DNA from: Actinoallomurus bryophytorum
Lineage (GTDB): Bacteria; Actinomycetota; Actinomycetes; Streptosporangiales; Streptosporangiaceae
DNA length: 64,000 bases
NCBI RefSeq assembly: GCF_006716425.1
Contig: NZ_VFOZ01000003.1
Span: forward strand, 310,001 to 374,000
Reading direction: 5' to 3'
Below, piece by piece: positions 9,890 through 18,694 of this stretch. The notes below the pieces were generated by a model. That model was not told the origin of the DNA. It saw only the letters and a program-made list of their open reading frames with translations, and made no database searches. The stretch's first letter is position 1, and every line of letters begins with the position of its first letter. The position numbers and the translations under genes are program-made.

Positions 9890-10834
9890 ATGCCCACGAT
9901 CACCACCCCCTTCGACGCCCACTCGACCGCGGCCGAGGTGATCGCCGGCGTCGACCTGACCGGCAGGCGCGCCGTCATCACCGGCGGCTCATCAGGAATC
10001 GGCCTGGAGACCGCCCGCGCCCTGGCCACCGCCGGCGCCCAGGTCACCCTGGCCGTACGCGACACCGCCGCCGGCCAACGTGCCGCCGAAGACATCGGCA
10101 CCGGCACCGTCCACGTCGCCCGCCTCGACCTCGCGGACCGCGCCACCATCGGCGCCTTCACCGCCTCCTGGGACGGGCCGCTGCACATCCTGGTCAACAA
10201 CGCCGGGACCATGGCCGTACCCGAGCTGCGGCGGACACCCGAAGGACACGAACTGCAGTTCGCCACCAACCACCTCGGCCACGCCGCCCTCACCCTGGGC
10301 CTGCACGACGCGCTCACCGCCGCCCAGGGCGCAAGGGTCGTCACCGTCGCCTCCTCCGCCCACCTGATGTCCCCGGTCGTCTTCGAGGACATCCACTTCA
10401 CCGCACGCCCCTACGACGCCTGGTCCGCCTACGGGCAGTCCAAGACCGCGACCATCCTGTTCACCGTCGCCCTGGCCAAGAAGTGGGCCGCCGACGGCAT
10501 CACCGCCAACGCGCTCCACCCCGGCGGCGTCATGACCAACCTCCAGCGCCACCTCGACGAGACACAGCTGCGGTTCGTCGGCGCCCTGGACGAACACGGC
10601 CAGAGCATGGACGTCCCCCCGGGCTGGAAGACCCCGCAACAGGGCGCCGCCACCACGGTCCTGCTGGCCGCCTCCCCCCACGTGCGAGGAGTGAGCGGAC
10701 GCTACTTCGAGGACGGAGCCGAGGCCGGCGCCGGCGAGCCGGGCCCCGCCATGAGCGGAGTCGCCGCCTACGCCCTCGACCCCGAAGACGCCGACCGCCT
10801 CTGGGACGAGACCGCCCGGCTCCTGCGGCACTGA
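9890..10834 (+). CDS. short-chain dehydrogenase/reductase
   Basis: A 314-residue classical SDR of the retinol dehydrogenase/WW-oxidoreductase-like type. Seen: cofactor motif TGGSSGIG (about residues 29-36), NNAGTMAV, catalytic serine in VASSAHLM, and the YGQSK active-site tetrad pair. The arginine/asp pattern after the second strand (VRDTAAGQ) suggests NADP preference. It is co-transcribed with the TetR gene in front. The substrate is not evident. Confidence 0.92.
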   Translation: MPTITTPFDAHSTAAEVIAGVDLTGRRAVITGGSSGIGLETARALATAGAQVTLAVRDTAAGQRAAEDIGTGTVHVARLDLADRATIGAFTASWDGPLHILVNNAGTMAVPELRRTPEGHELQFATNHLGHAALTLGLHDALTAAQGARVVTVASSAHLMSPVVFEDIHFTARPYDAWSAYGQSKTATILFTVALAKKWAADGITANALHPGGVMTNLQRHLDETQLRFVGALDEHGQSMDVPPGWKTPQQGAATTVLLAASPHVRGVSGRYFEDGAEAGAGEPGPAMSGVAAYALDPEDADRLWDETARLLRH

Positions 10835-10841
10835 CCGCCGC

Positions 10842-11903
10842 TCAGGCCCGGTGATGGGCCAGGACCGCGTGCGGATCCTCCCGGCCCGTACCCGCCGGAT
10901 CGACGTGGATCAGCGCGGCCGTCAGCCGGGGGACCGCGTGCAGCAGAGCGTGCTCGGCCTCGACCGCGATCCGGTGAGCCGCGTGCAGGCTGAGCGACCC
11001 GTCGATCACCACGGTCGCCTCCGCGCGCAGCCGATGACCGATCCACCGCGTCCGCAACTCCGCGACGTCCTCCACACCCGCCACCCGGCGCAGCGCGGCC
11101 TCGGCCGCGTCCACCAGCGCCGGGTCGACGGCGTCCATCAGACGGCGGAACACCTCACGGGCCGCGTCCTTCAGCACGAACGCGATCCCGGCCGTGATCA
11201 CCAGACCCATGACCGGGTCCGCGAGCCGCCAGCCGAGCGCCGCCCCACCCGCGCCGAGCAGGACCGCCAGGGACGCGAACCCGTCCGTACGGGCGTGCAG
11301 GCCGTCGGCGACCAGCGCGGCCGAGCCGATCCTGCGCCCCGTACGGATCCGGTTGCGCGCCACCCACTCGTTGCCGGCGAACCCGATCACCGCGGCGACC
11401 GCGACCGCGGGCAGATGGGAGACCTGCCGCGGGGCGGTCAGCCGGTCGATCGCGGTCACCGCCGCCAGCACCGACGACGCGGCGATGACCACGACGATGA
11501 CGATGCCGGCCAGGTCCTCCGCACGGCCGAACCCGTAGGTGAACCGCCGCGTCGCCGCCCTGCGCCCCAGCACGAACGCGACCGCGAGCGGCAGCGCGGT
11601 CAGCGCGTCGGCCGCGTTGTGGACCGTGTCGCCCAGCAGCGCGACCGATCCGGACAACGCCACGACGATCGCCTGGAACGCCGTGGTCAGCCCGAGCACG
11701 GTCAGGGAGATCCACAGGGTCCGCATGCCCGCCGCGGAGGTCTCCATCGCCGGGTCGACCTTGTCCGCGGACTCATGACCGTGCGGCACGACCAGGTGCG
11801 CCAGCCGGTGCCGCGCCGCCGCCCATCCCGTCCGGTGCTCGTGCCCGTGACCGGAGGCGTGGTGACCGGCAGGGGTGTGGTGATGCTGCGGTGCGGCGTT
11901 CAC
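10842..11903 (-). CDS. cation diffusion facilitator (CDF) metal exporter
   Basis: A 353-residue CDF transporter. The N-terminus is histidine-rich (HHHTPAGHHASGHGHEH), followed by six predicted helices. Metal-site motifs are visible as DTVHNAADALT in helix 2 and DGLHARTDGFASL in helix 5, followed by the cytoplasmic domain with VEDVAELRTRWIGHRLRAEATVVIDG. The start is taken as GTG 11903 so that the His-rich stretch is near the N-terminus; an in-frame ATG at 11993 would overlap the divergent ArsR gene. The divergent ArsR sensor suggests induction by zinc, nickel or cobalt, like the KmtR/CDF pairing in mycobacteria. Confidence 0.92.
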   Translation of the reverse strand: MNAAPQHHHTPAGHHASGHGHEHRTGWAAARHRLAHLVVPHGHESADKVDPAMETSAAGMRTLWISLTVLGLTTAFQAIVVALSGSVALLGDTVHNAADALTALPLAVAFVLGRRAATRRFTYGFGRAEDLAGIVIVVVIAASSVLAAVTAIDRLTAPRQVSHLPAVAVAAVIGFAGNEWVARNRIRTGRRIGSAALVADGLHARTDGFASLAVLLGAGGAALGWRLADPVMGLVITAGIAFVLKDAAREVFRRLMDAVDPALVDAAEAALRRVAGVEDVAELRTRWIGHRLRAEATVVIDGSLSLHAAHRIAVEAEHALLHAVPRLTAALIHVDPAGTGREDPHAVLAHHRA

Positions 11904-11998
11904 GGCGGGCGCGGGTCCTTCCGTGTGGCGGGTTCGGCCGGGCGCGGCTGGACAGCGGCCGCTCACACCCCCATTATGTGCATATGAGCGCACGCATG
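11904..11998. promoter_or_regulatory. divergent promoter region of the CDF/ArsR pair
   Basis: The short region between the CDF start and the ArsR start holds AT-rich ATTATGTGCATATG and an imperfect dyad TGCAT (11979-11983) with ATGCA (11996-12000) that runs into the ArsR start codon. ArsR/SmtB sensors usually bind such imperfect dyads, but this site is weak and only tentative. Confidence 0.35.
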
Positions 11999-12340
11999 CA
12001 TCTATCAGGTGCGCATGGCTCGCAAGAACCAGACGAACGCGAGCGCATCGCCACGGCCGCCGAGGTTCTCGGCCTGCTCGCCGACCGGACCCGCCTGACC
12101 CTGCTCCGCCGCCTGTGCGACGGCGAAGCGGACGTCACCACCCTCACCGAGACGGCCCAGGCGACCCGGACCTCCGTCAGCCAGCACCTGGCCCGCCTTC
12201 GCCTGGCCGGCCTGGTCACCACCCGAAAAGACGGCCGCCGCGTCGTGTACGCCCTGCGCCACGGCCACCTCGAACGCCTCGTCCACGAGGCGCTCAACGT
12301 CGCCGACCACCAGATCCGCGGACTCGCCCCCCACGACTGA
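11984..12340 (+). CDS. ArsR/SmtB family metal sensor
   Basis: A 118-residue winged-helix regulator: AAEVLGLLADRTRLTLLRRLCDGE, the recognition helix TRTSVSQHLARLRLAGLV, and the wing TTRKDGRRVVYAL. The C-terminal helix is rich in histidines (His93, His95, His101, His109, with Asp108), consistent with an alpha-5 metal site as in zinc or nickel/cobalt sensors. It is divergent from the CDF exporter, which it presumably represses until metal binds. The start ATG at 11984 is chosen because an upstream ATG at 11891 would add an unrelated tail overlapping the exporter. Confidence 0.9.
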   Translation: MSARMHLSGAHGSQEPDERERIATAAEVLGLLADRTRLTLLRRLCDGEADVTTLTETAQATRTSVSQHLARLRLAGLVTTRKDGRRVVYALRHGHLERLVHEALNVADHQIRGLAPHD

Positions 12341-12345
12341 ACCGC

Positions 12346-13992
12346 TCAGGGCAGCTCGGGCAGACTCCCGTCGGCGATCGCCCGACGCAGCGCGAACCTC
12401 TGCACCCTGCCCATCGCGTTGGCCGGCAGTGGATCCGCGACATACCAGGACCGCGGCGTCTCCTCCGACGCCGGCGACGCGCGAAGGAACTCCCGCAGCT
12501 CCGCGGCCGACGGCGCCGGATCGGCCGGGGTGATCACCGCCGTCACCTGCTCGTCGCCGTCGGAGCCGGGCACCCCCACCACCGCCGCCGCGGCGACCCC
12601 AGGATGAGCCGTCAGCGCGGCCTCGATCCCCAGCGGGGAGATGCGCTCCCCACCCCTGACGATCATGTCCTTGAGACGGCCGGTGACCCGCAGGTAACCG
12701 CGCTCGTCCAGCACCCCCACATCACCGGTGTGCAGCCACCCGTCCGGGTCGACCGCCAGCGCCGTCGCCTCGGGCATGCCGAAGTACTCCAGCATCAGCT
12801 GGTAGCCGCGGGCGCAGATCTCCCCGTCCCCGCCCACCGGAACCACCGCACCCGAAGAATCCACGATCTTCACCTCGGCCTGCCACAACGGCCGCCCGCC
12901 CGTATCCCGCCGGTCCTCCGCCGCGTCCGACGGACCCGTCTGCGCCAGCACCGGACTGAGCTCCGTCTGCCCGTACACGGCCGAGAAACACGCGCCGAAA
13001 CGCCGCTCGGCCTCCTCCACCAGTGCCGCCGGCGCCAGGTCACCACCGGACAGCAGAACCTCACACGCCCTCACGTCATACGCGTCGAACTCCGGATTCG
13101 CCAGCAGCCGCGCGTACATCGCCGGCGTCCCGGCGAACAGCACGCCCCGCCAGTCGTGCATCGCCGCCATGACCAGATCGGGATGGAACAACCGCGCCAG
13201 CACCAGCGTGCCCCGCGCCGACGCCGCACCCAGCACCGACAGGCCACAACCACCCGTGTGGGACAACGGCAGCGCCGTCACCCACACCCCACCGTCGGGG
13301 AAACCCGCCCGCTCGGCGGCGAACGCCGCGTTCGTCACCAGACCACGGTGATGCAGCACCGCACCCTTCGGAAACCCTGTCGTCCCCGCCGTGTACTGGA
13401 TCTGCGCCGGATCATCGGCCGCGACCCGAGGCAACTGCCGCGGCGCGGTACCGGCGATGTGCTCGGCCCAGTGCGTGAAACTGACCACCTCACGCAACTC
13501 CGGCAGCCCCGCACGCACCCGGTCGACCGTCCCCGCCATGTCCATGCCGTCGAAGACGTCGACATGGAACACCCCCACCGACCCGGACTGCCGCAGGAGA
13601 TACTCCAGCTCCGCCTCACGCAACGCCGGGTCCGCCGTGACCAGCACCAGCCCGGCCAGCGACGCGCCGTACTGCAACACGACCCACTCCGGCACGTTCG
13701 GCGCCCACACCGCGACATGCTCACCGGGGGAGAACCTGCTGCCCAGCCACGCCGCGGCATGCTCGGCGTCCGCGAGCAGCTCGGCATAGGTCCACGCACG
13801 GTCGGTACGCTCCGCGCCCGTCACCGTCTCACCGGGCGGCGCCGCCTCGATCAGCGCCGTACGCGACGGCACGGCCTCCGCCGCACGCCGCAGCACCTCA
13901 CCGGCGGTCAGCTCCAGCACCGGACGAGAGGTGTCCGCGGGCCAGTACGACTCGGTGATCATCGCACCCTTCAGATCGCCGGAGTCGCTCAC
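12346..13992 (-). CDS. AMP-dependent acyl-CoA synthetase/ligase, A10 lysine replaced
   Basis: A 548-residue ANL-superfamily ligase. The P-loop-like A3 motif is YTAGTTGFPKGAV, A5 is VYGQTELSP, A7 is DGWLHTGDVGVLDERGY and A8 is GRLKDMIVRGGERISP. The A10 segment reads LPANAMGRVQRFALR, so the almost invariant catalytic lysine is an arginine at residue 529 (AGG). Substrate class is not evident; the chain length and layout fit fatty or aromatic acyl-CoA synthetases. It ends a minus-strand set with the SCP2-like and R2lox-like genes (129-bp gap). An alternative start is Met11 (MITESYWPAD). Confidence 0.9.
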   Translation of the reverse strand: MSDSGDLKGAMITESYWPADTSRPVLELTAGEVLRRAAEAVPSRTALIEAAPPGETVTGAERTDRAWTYAELLADAEHAAAWLGSRFSPGEHVAVWAPNVPEWVVLQYGASLAGLVLVTADPALREAELEYLLRQSGSVGVFHVDVFDGMDMAGTVDRVRAGLPELREVVSFTHWAEHIAGTAPRQLPRVAADDPAQIQYTAGTTGFPKGAVLHHRGLVTNAAFAAERAGFPDGGVWVTALPLSHTGGCGLSVLGAASARGTLVLARLFHPDLVMAAMHDWRGVLFAGTPAMYARLLANPEFDAYDVRACEVLLSGGDLAPAALVEEAERRFGACFSAVYGQTELSPVLAQTGPSDAAEDRRDTGGRPLWQAEVKIVDSSGAVVPVGGDGEICARGYQLMLEYFGMPEATALAVDPDGWLHTGDVGVLDERGYLRVTGRLKDMIVRGGERISPLGIEAALTAHPGVAAAAVVGVPGSDGDEQVTAVITPADPAPSAAELREFLRASPASEETPRSWYVADPLPANAMGRVQRFALRRAIADGSLPELP

Positions 13993-14121
13993 GGGCTTCC
14001 TTCCGATGCGGGGGAGAGGCCCAGGCGGGGCGACAGGCCAGCACTACACCGGCCACGCCCACACCAGGGCCCGGCAGCGGAAAGATCATCTCACGCCGCG
14101 GCCCGACGGCCCGAACCGCGA

Positions 14122-14574
14122 TCAGGGCACGCGCGCCGGCACCCGGCCGATTACGGCCACCGACTCGACGAAGAAATAGATGGCGCGGAAGAAACGCACC
14201 ACCTCACCCTCCTCCAGCCGAAGCCCGCGATACATCACGATCCGCCCGGGATCCTCCCCGCCCAGCAGCGCACCCCACGTCGCCAGATCGGCCGCGAGCA
14301 CGTACGTCGCATCGAGCGGATCATCCGGACCGACGACGGCCGCCTCGGCGCACACGCCGTCCTTCCACCCGAGCCGCAGATAATGCGGGCCACGCCCGGC
14401 CAGGTCACGTACGCCCAGCGCCCACGAAGAGGAGTACGACGCCCGCGCCCGCGCGATCCACTCCCAGTAGGAGTCCAGCTTGCCCGCACGCGCCTCCTCC
14501 CCGGGACCCCGGTCGACCGCCGCGCGTACCTCCTCGGCCCACTCAGGGCTGAACAACTCCGGAACCGCCGCCAC
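14122..14574 (-). CDS. SCP2-like small hypothetical protein
   Basis: A 150-residue protein starting MAAVPELFSPEWAEEVRAAV. The spacing of FSPEWAEE, DATYVLAADLATWGALLGGEDPGRIVMYRGLRLEEGE and the hydrophobic end resembles single-domain SCP2 sterol/lipid-carrier-like proteins, but this is a fold-level guess. Its start codon lies 2 bp after the stop of the R2lox-like gene, so the two are almost certainly co-translated. A role in presenting or holding a hydrophobic substrate would fit the neighbours (R2lox-like oxidase and an acyl ligase). Confidence 0.7.
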   Translation of the reverse strand: MAAVPELFSPEWAEEVRAAVDRGPGEEARAGKLDSYWEWIARARASYSSSWALGVRDLAGRGPHYLRLGWKDGVCAEAAVVGPDDPLDATYVLAADLATWGALLGGEDPGRIVMYRGLRLEEGEVVRFFRAIYFFVESVAVIGRVPARVP

Positions 14575-14576
14575 CC

Positions 14577-15539
14577 TCAGCCCCCCGCCAGCTCAGGCTG
14601 GATACCGGAGATCATCCGCTCCAGATCGGGCGGCAGCCCGATACCGACGTCGGTGAGCTTCATCGTCAGCTGCCGGATCATCAACCGGCGCACCTCCTCC
14701 TGCGACCAGCCCAGCGCCTCCAGCATCACCCGCCTGCTCGTCGCACCGTTGATCATCAAGATCGTCCGGAGCGTCTCGTGGATCTCCTGCAGCATCCGCG
14801 GGTCCTGCTGGACCGCCTCACGCAGAAACCGCATCCCGAACTGCACATGCCGCGCCTCGTCCCGGCACGTCGCGGTGAACCCCGCGTAGTAACCGGGCAG
14901 GAAACCGCGGTTCCGGCAGTAGCTCAACGTGATCTTCATGACCGACAGCGCCAGCACACCCTCGATCCACAGGAAGTACGTCGTGCCATAGCGGACCCGC
15001 GCGGCCAGGTCGTCCGGATCGGCGCGCAGCTCGTCCGCCTGATAGGCCAGCAGCCCGAACGGCCCGACGAACGTCTCCGAGACATGCTCGAACGACGCGT
15101 CCAGAACCTCCTGCACCGAATCACCCGGCAGCCCGACGACCTCACGGTAGAACCGGTCGAAGAACACCGTGTGCCGCGCCTCGTCCTCGATCTGGCTCGA
15201 CATGTAGATCCGCGACTCCTCGCTGCCCCCGAGCATGAACACCGGCAGCTCGACCTCCACCTGACGCTCCCCGTGATGGAAGCCGGAAGAGATCGCCACG
15301 AACGCGTCGCGTTCCTCCTGCGTCATCGACTCGGACCAGTCCCGCACGTCACGCGTGAAGTCGATGTCAAAGACATCCCAGCGCTGACGCAGGTAACGCC
15401 GGTACAGATCGAGATAACCCGGCAGACGCTTGAGGTCCTTGTGCACGTAGTCGATGACGTCGTCGATGTCGATGTCGTTGATCTGCGCCAGCGACGACCC
15501 CTCGACCGCCGCGACCTTCTCCTCGGACATCTCCGGCAT
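14577..15539 (-). CDS. R2-like ligand-binding oxidase (R2lox-like), ferritin-like metalloprotein
   Basis: A 320-residue ferritin-like four-helix protein of the ribonucleotide reductase R2 superfamily. Metal ligands by alignment with mycobacterial R2lox (Rv0233): Glu91 (GERQV), Glu120 and His123 (EDEARH), Glu193 (LWIEG) and Glu228 and His231 (RDEARH). The two residues that form the valine-tyrosine ether cross-link in R2lox are also present, Val94 and Tyr188 at the same spacing. This supports an R2lox-type Mn/Fe or Fe/Fe oxidase and not a class I RNR small subunit; no RNR large subunit is nearby. The start at 15539 (MPEMSEEK) has GGAAG upstream. First gene of a tight set with an SCP2-like protein and an acyl ligase. 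Confidence 0.8.
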   Translation of the reverse strand: MPEMSEEKVAAVEGSSLAQINDIDIDDVIDYVHKDLKRLPGYLDLYRRYLRQRWDVFDIDFTRDVRDWSESMTQEERDAFVAISSGFHHGERQVEVELPVFMLGGSEESRIYMSSQIEDEARHTVFFDRFYREVVGLPGDSVQEVLDASFEHVSETFVGPFGLLAYQADELRADPDDLAARVRYGTTYFLWIEGVLALSVMKITLSYCRNRGFLPGYYAGFTATCRDEARHVQFGMRFLREAVQQDPRMLQEIHETLRTILMINGATSRRVMLEALGWSQEEVRRLMIRQLTMKLTDVGIGLPPDLERMISGIQPELAGG

Positions 15540-15619
15540 CGGCCCCACTTCCCTTCGATGACCCGGCTGCCGCATCACCCGGAATCACCCGAAATCCCGG
15601 GCAGCTCGTAGAGACTAAT

Positions 15620-16867
15620 TCACGGCCGCCGCGCCGAGGAGTACATCGACACACTCAGACCGGCGAAGGCGACGGCATCGCCCGTCCCGTTGCCGTACGC
15701 CGCGAACCCGTCCCCCTTGCGCAGCTCCACCACGAACTCCGGGCTCGTCTCGTACGTCATGCCCAGCAGCAGCGCCGACCGCCCCGCACCCGCCAGATCC
15801 AACGCCGCACGGGTCAACCGGAACCCCTTATGGTCGGCCGCGGCCGAATCGAAGATGTCCTCGACGGGGGAGACCGCCGTACGGTCCGCGGGCGTCAGCG
15901 CAGGAGTACCGGAAGGCATCTCACTCGACCAGGCCGCCGGATGGTAGACGGCCCCAGCCGTGAGATAACTCCAGCGCACACCACTGATCGACCAGTACCC
16001 GCCGCGTGAACCCGACGTCGCCCCACGCAGGTCGATCACCGACACGCCATGCCGGCCCAGCACCCGCAGCGAGTCACCCGTCGCCTCCAGCGCCGTGTCC
16101 GGATCAAGACCGAACACCCGCTCGTGCCCCCTGTCCGAGGCCAGCCGCACCGCACGCCCCAGCCGACCGTTCGCGGAGAAATGCGTGTCGAGCAGCCCCG
16201 CGCCGAACAACCCGAACCCACCCGCCGGCAGATCCGCCAGCACCGTGTCATCGTCGAAGTACCCGTCATGGGTGCCATCCCGCAACGCCTGGTAGCTCGC
16301 CCCGCCCGTGACCATGTCACGACCCGCCTGGATCTGCGCGCCGGCGCTCGTCCCCACCACGACCGCACCCTGGTCGAACCTGGCACGGATCGCCGCCAGC
16401 ACCCGGCTGTCGGTGTGCGCCGCACCATGCAGCAACGTCGCCACGAGCCGATACTGGTCACCGCCACCGAACACGAACCCCGTCATCGACGACACCTGCC
16501 GGACCACCGCGGCACTGTCCGCCGCCGCGACATGGTCCAGGTCCACCGGGATCCACCGCACACCACCCGCGCCGTACCTCTTGAGGATGTCGACGTAGAA
16601 ACGGCCGTTGGTGACACTGTTCGCCGCCATCGGCGTACCGGCGTGCGGGTCCTGACTCGGCGGAAGCGACGCCGCGGTGATCACACCGATCCGCGCACGC
16701 GCCCCACCGGCCCGCCGGACGATCTCCTGATAGATCTCCTTGTTGCCGTCCGACAGCGCCCCGCCGATCATGATCATGGTGCCGCGCGAAGCCGGCTCGG
16801 CGTGCGCGGGCGTCAGCATCGTCGCCGCCAGAACCGTAGCCGCAGACACCATCGCGAGTCGTTTCAT
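15620..16867 (-). CDS. secreted cyanophycinase-like serine peptidase (family S51)
   Basis: A 415-residue protein with a signal peptide (MKRLAMVSAATVLAATMLTPAHA, cleavage after AHA). The mature part matches the cyanophycinase/peptidase S51 fold: MIMIGGALSDGNKEIYQEI, FVFGGGDQYRL, and the nucleophile elbow VVVGTSAGAQI with the catalytic serine, followed by GGFGLFGAGLLDTHF. The C-terminal 140 residues are a beta-rich extension. It probably hydrolyses isoaspartyl or cyanophycin-like peptides outside the cell. Start at 16867 preferred; ATG 16879 is also possible. Upstream is the tyrosine recombinase on the same strand. Confidence 0.88.
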   Translation of the reverse strand: MKRLAMVSAATVLAATMLTPAHAEPASRGTMIMIGGALSDGNKEIYQEIVRRAGGARARIGVITAASLPPSQDPHAGTPMAANSVTNGRFYVDILKRYGAGGVRWIPVDLDHVAAADSAAVVRQVSSMTGFVFGGGDQYRLVATLLHGAAHTDSRVLAAIRARFDQGAVVVGTSAGAQIQAGRDMVTGGASYQALRDGTHDGYFDDDTVLADLPAGGFGLFGAGLLDTHFSANGRLGRAVRLASDRGHERVFGLDPDTALEATGDSLRVLGRHGVSVIDLRGATSGSRGGYWSISGVRWSYLTAGAVYHPAAWSSEMPSGTPALTPADRTAVSPVEDIFDSAAADHKGFRLTRAALDLAGAGRSALLLGMTYETSPEFVVELRKGDGFAAYGNGTGDAVAFAGLSVSMYSSARRP

Positions 16868-17132
16868 GAGGGGTCTCATCCGGAATGTGAGGCCGAAGCC
16901 GAGGATGCCATTGACGCGACCCTGCGGGCCGGGGTCCTTGCCGCCAGGAACGCGTATCCACCGGCCGCGACAGCATCGTCGTCGTCGCCGAACCGGATGA
17001 AGCCGATCAGAGTCAGCCTACCCGCACACCAGCGGCATCCTCGCAGGTCGCACCCCATGCGGCGACGCCCGCCACGGCCTCATCTCCAGCGCTTCGCGGT
17101 GCCCGCCGTCACACCCGGCACTCTGGGCGGCC

Positions 17133-18155
17133 TCACGGGGGAGGAGCATCGGCGAGCAGCGCGTCCAGCACCCCGTACGTCGGGCTGGAACTCGCCGTCA
17201 GCCGCAGCTCCCGCGCCGTGGACTCCACATAGTGCTGGCCCGTGGTGATCGAGGAGTGCCCGAGAAGCTCCTTCAGCTCGTGCGCCGACGCGCCGTTCTC
17301 CGCGAGCCGCGTCGCGAACTCATGCCGCAGCGTGTGCACCAGCGCCCCACGCGAGACCCGGTCGTGCACGCCGGCGAAGCGATAACACTGACCCACCAGA
17401 TACTGCAGCCCACCACGGCGCAACGGCTCGTTACCCGTGTTGACCAGCAGGGGAGAGGTCAGGGGGAGCGTCGCCAGCCCGAAGCGCTCCATCCGCGACA
17501 GCAGGTACGCGTCGACGAGCCGCTCCAGCGGCACCTCCACCGGCACACTCCGCGTCTTACCGCCCTTACCGGTCAACTGGACCCGCCGGTCACCGGGGGA
17601 GCCACCGAACGAGCCCAGCGTCACCCCCAGCAACTCCGCCGACCTCGCCCCGGTGACCAAGGGAAACGCCAGGGCGACCAGATCACGCTCCACCCACGGG
17701 TCCCGCGCCTCACGCGCCCCCGCGGCGATCTTCTCCAGCAGGGTCTGCGCCGTCCCGTCACCCTGGAACGGCTTCGGTGCCTTCGACGGCGCCTTGGGAT
17801 GGGGGACCGCCGCCATCGGGTTCCCCTCGACGAACTCCTCGGCCACCGCGAAGTTCATGAACCGGTTCCACGCCGACCACGCACGCAGAATGCTCGCCGC
17901 GGCATGGTCATCGGCGAACTCCGCGAACGCGGCCCGCAGGACACGGCCGGTCAGCCGGTCGACCCGCAGATCCGCCAGGGGCACACCACACGAACGCGCG
18001 GCGAGCTCACCGATGATGCGCAGGTCGCTGTCGTACCCGGAGACCGTGCCGGGGGCGGGCTTCGCCGGCCGGATCGAGAGGAAGAACTCCGCCTTGGCAT
18101 CGGCGAACGACACCGGACGCTCGCCGGCGAACCCGCTACTGGAAGCACGCGTCAT
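17133..18155 (-). CDS. tyrosine recombinase/integrase
   Basis: A 340-residue phage-integrase family enzyme. The N-terminal SAM-like core-binding domain spans about residues 15-115. The catalytic residues are present: Arg in TGARSAELLG, His-x-x-Arg in HTLRHEFATRL, His in LLGHSSITTGQ and the nucleophile Tyr in GQHYVES. There is no tRNA, excisionase or phage gene next to it, so it may be a stand-alone Xer-like or a stranded integrase. Start at ATG 18155. A second, different tyrosine recombinase lies at 31342. Confidence 0.9.
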   Translation of the reverse strand: MTRASSSGFAGERPVSFADAKAEFFLSIRPAKPAPGTVSGYDSDLRIIGELAARSCGVPLADLRVDRLTGRVLRAAFAEFADDHAAASILRAWSAWNRFMNFAVAEEFVEGNPMAAVPHPKAPSKAPKPFQGDGTAQTLLEKIAAGAREARDPWVERDLVALAFPLVTGARSAELLGVTLGSFGGSPGDRRVQLTGKGGKTRSVPVEVPLERLVDAYLLSRMERFGLATLPLTSPLLVNTGNEPLRRGGLQYLVGQCYRFAGVHDRVSRGALVHTLRHEFATRLAENGASAHELKELLGHSSITTGQHYVESTARELRLTASSSPTYGVLDALLADAPPP

Positions 18156-18215
18156 AAGAGCTCGGATTCTCCCAGTGATCACGACTCGGAGCCAGCCTGG
18201 CGGCCGCGCGCCACC

Positions 18216-18680
18216 TCACGACGACGCGGTCCGCCGGTTGTGGTGGTCCAGCAGCCTGGACAGCAGCCCGGTCAACCGCCGCCGCTCCTCGGGTGACAGC
18301 GGAGCCAGCAGTTCGTCCTGGGTCTCGGCCAGCCGCTTCTCCAGCCGCCGCAGCTGCCGCTTGCCCGCGGCGGTCAACGAGACGATGTTGCGCCGCCGAT
18401 CGGAGGGGTCCGGGGCGCGCTCGACCAGGGCGCGATCGGCGAGCTCGTTGATCGTCGCGACCATGTCGCTGAGGTGGATGCCGCTACGGCGGCCCAGCGC
18501 GGCCTGGCTGGCCGGGCCGAGCTCCTCCAGCGTCGCCAGCAGGCGGTAGTGGTAGCCGCGGGCCTGGACGGACGAGAACCCGTCGGCCACCAGCCGGTGC
18601 GCGTGGTTGGCGGTCTGGGTGAGCAGCCAGCTGGGCAGGCTCTCCCAGCCGGCGGGCGTCTCCTCGGACGGGTTCTCCAT
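18216..18680 (-). CDS. MarR family regulator
   Basis: A 154-residue MarR protein: dimerisation helices, then LGPASQAALGRRSGIHLSDMVATINELADRALVERAPDPSDRRRNIVSLTAAG with the recognition helix and the wing DPSDRRRN. It is divergent from an epoxide hydrolase gene and separated from it by an AT-rich region with a TAATC...GATTA dyad, so it likely represses that gene. Confidence 0.92.
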   Translation of the reverse strand: MENPSEETPAGWESLPSWLLTQTANHAHRLVADGFSSVQARGYHYRLLATLEELGPASQAALGRRSGIHLSDMVATINELADRALVERAPDPSDRRRNIVSLTAAGKRQLRRLEKRLAETQDELLAPLSPEERRRLTGLLSRLLDHHNRRTASS

Positions 18681-18694
18681 GCGACAAGCCTAAC

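Noticed and set aside
11923-14889. 988-codon plus-strand open frame opposite the AMP-ligase and R2lox genes
   Set aside because: Arginine/proline-rich shadow of minus-strand genes with clear family motifs; long antisense frames are normal at this GC content.
14577-15539. Class I ribonucleotide reductase small subunit
   Set aside because: No large subunit or nrdI nearby, and the Val/Tyr cross-link pair and ligand spacing fit R2lox better than R2.
12346-16867. Complete secondary-metabolite cluster including the cyanophycinase-like gene
   Set aside because: No PKS, NRPS, RiPP or terpene genes; the cyanophycinase-like gene has its own signal peptide and no functional link to the ligase/R2lox set that the sequence shows.
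16880-17132. tRNA or attachment site next to the tyrosine recombinase
   Set aside because: No cloverleaf-forming sequence or direct repeat could be recognised in this gap.
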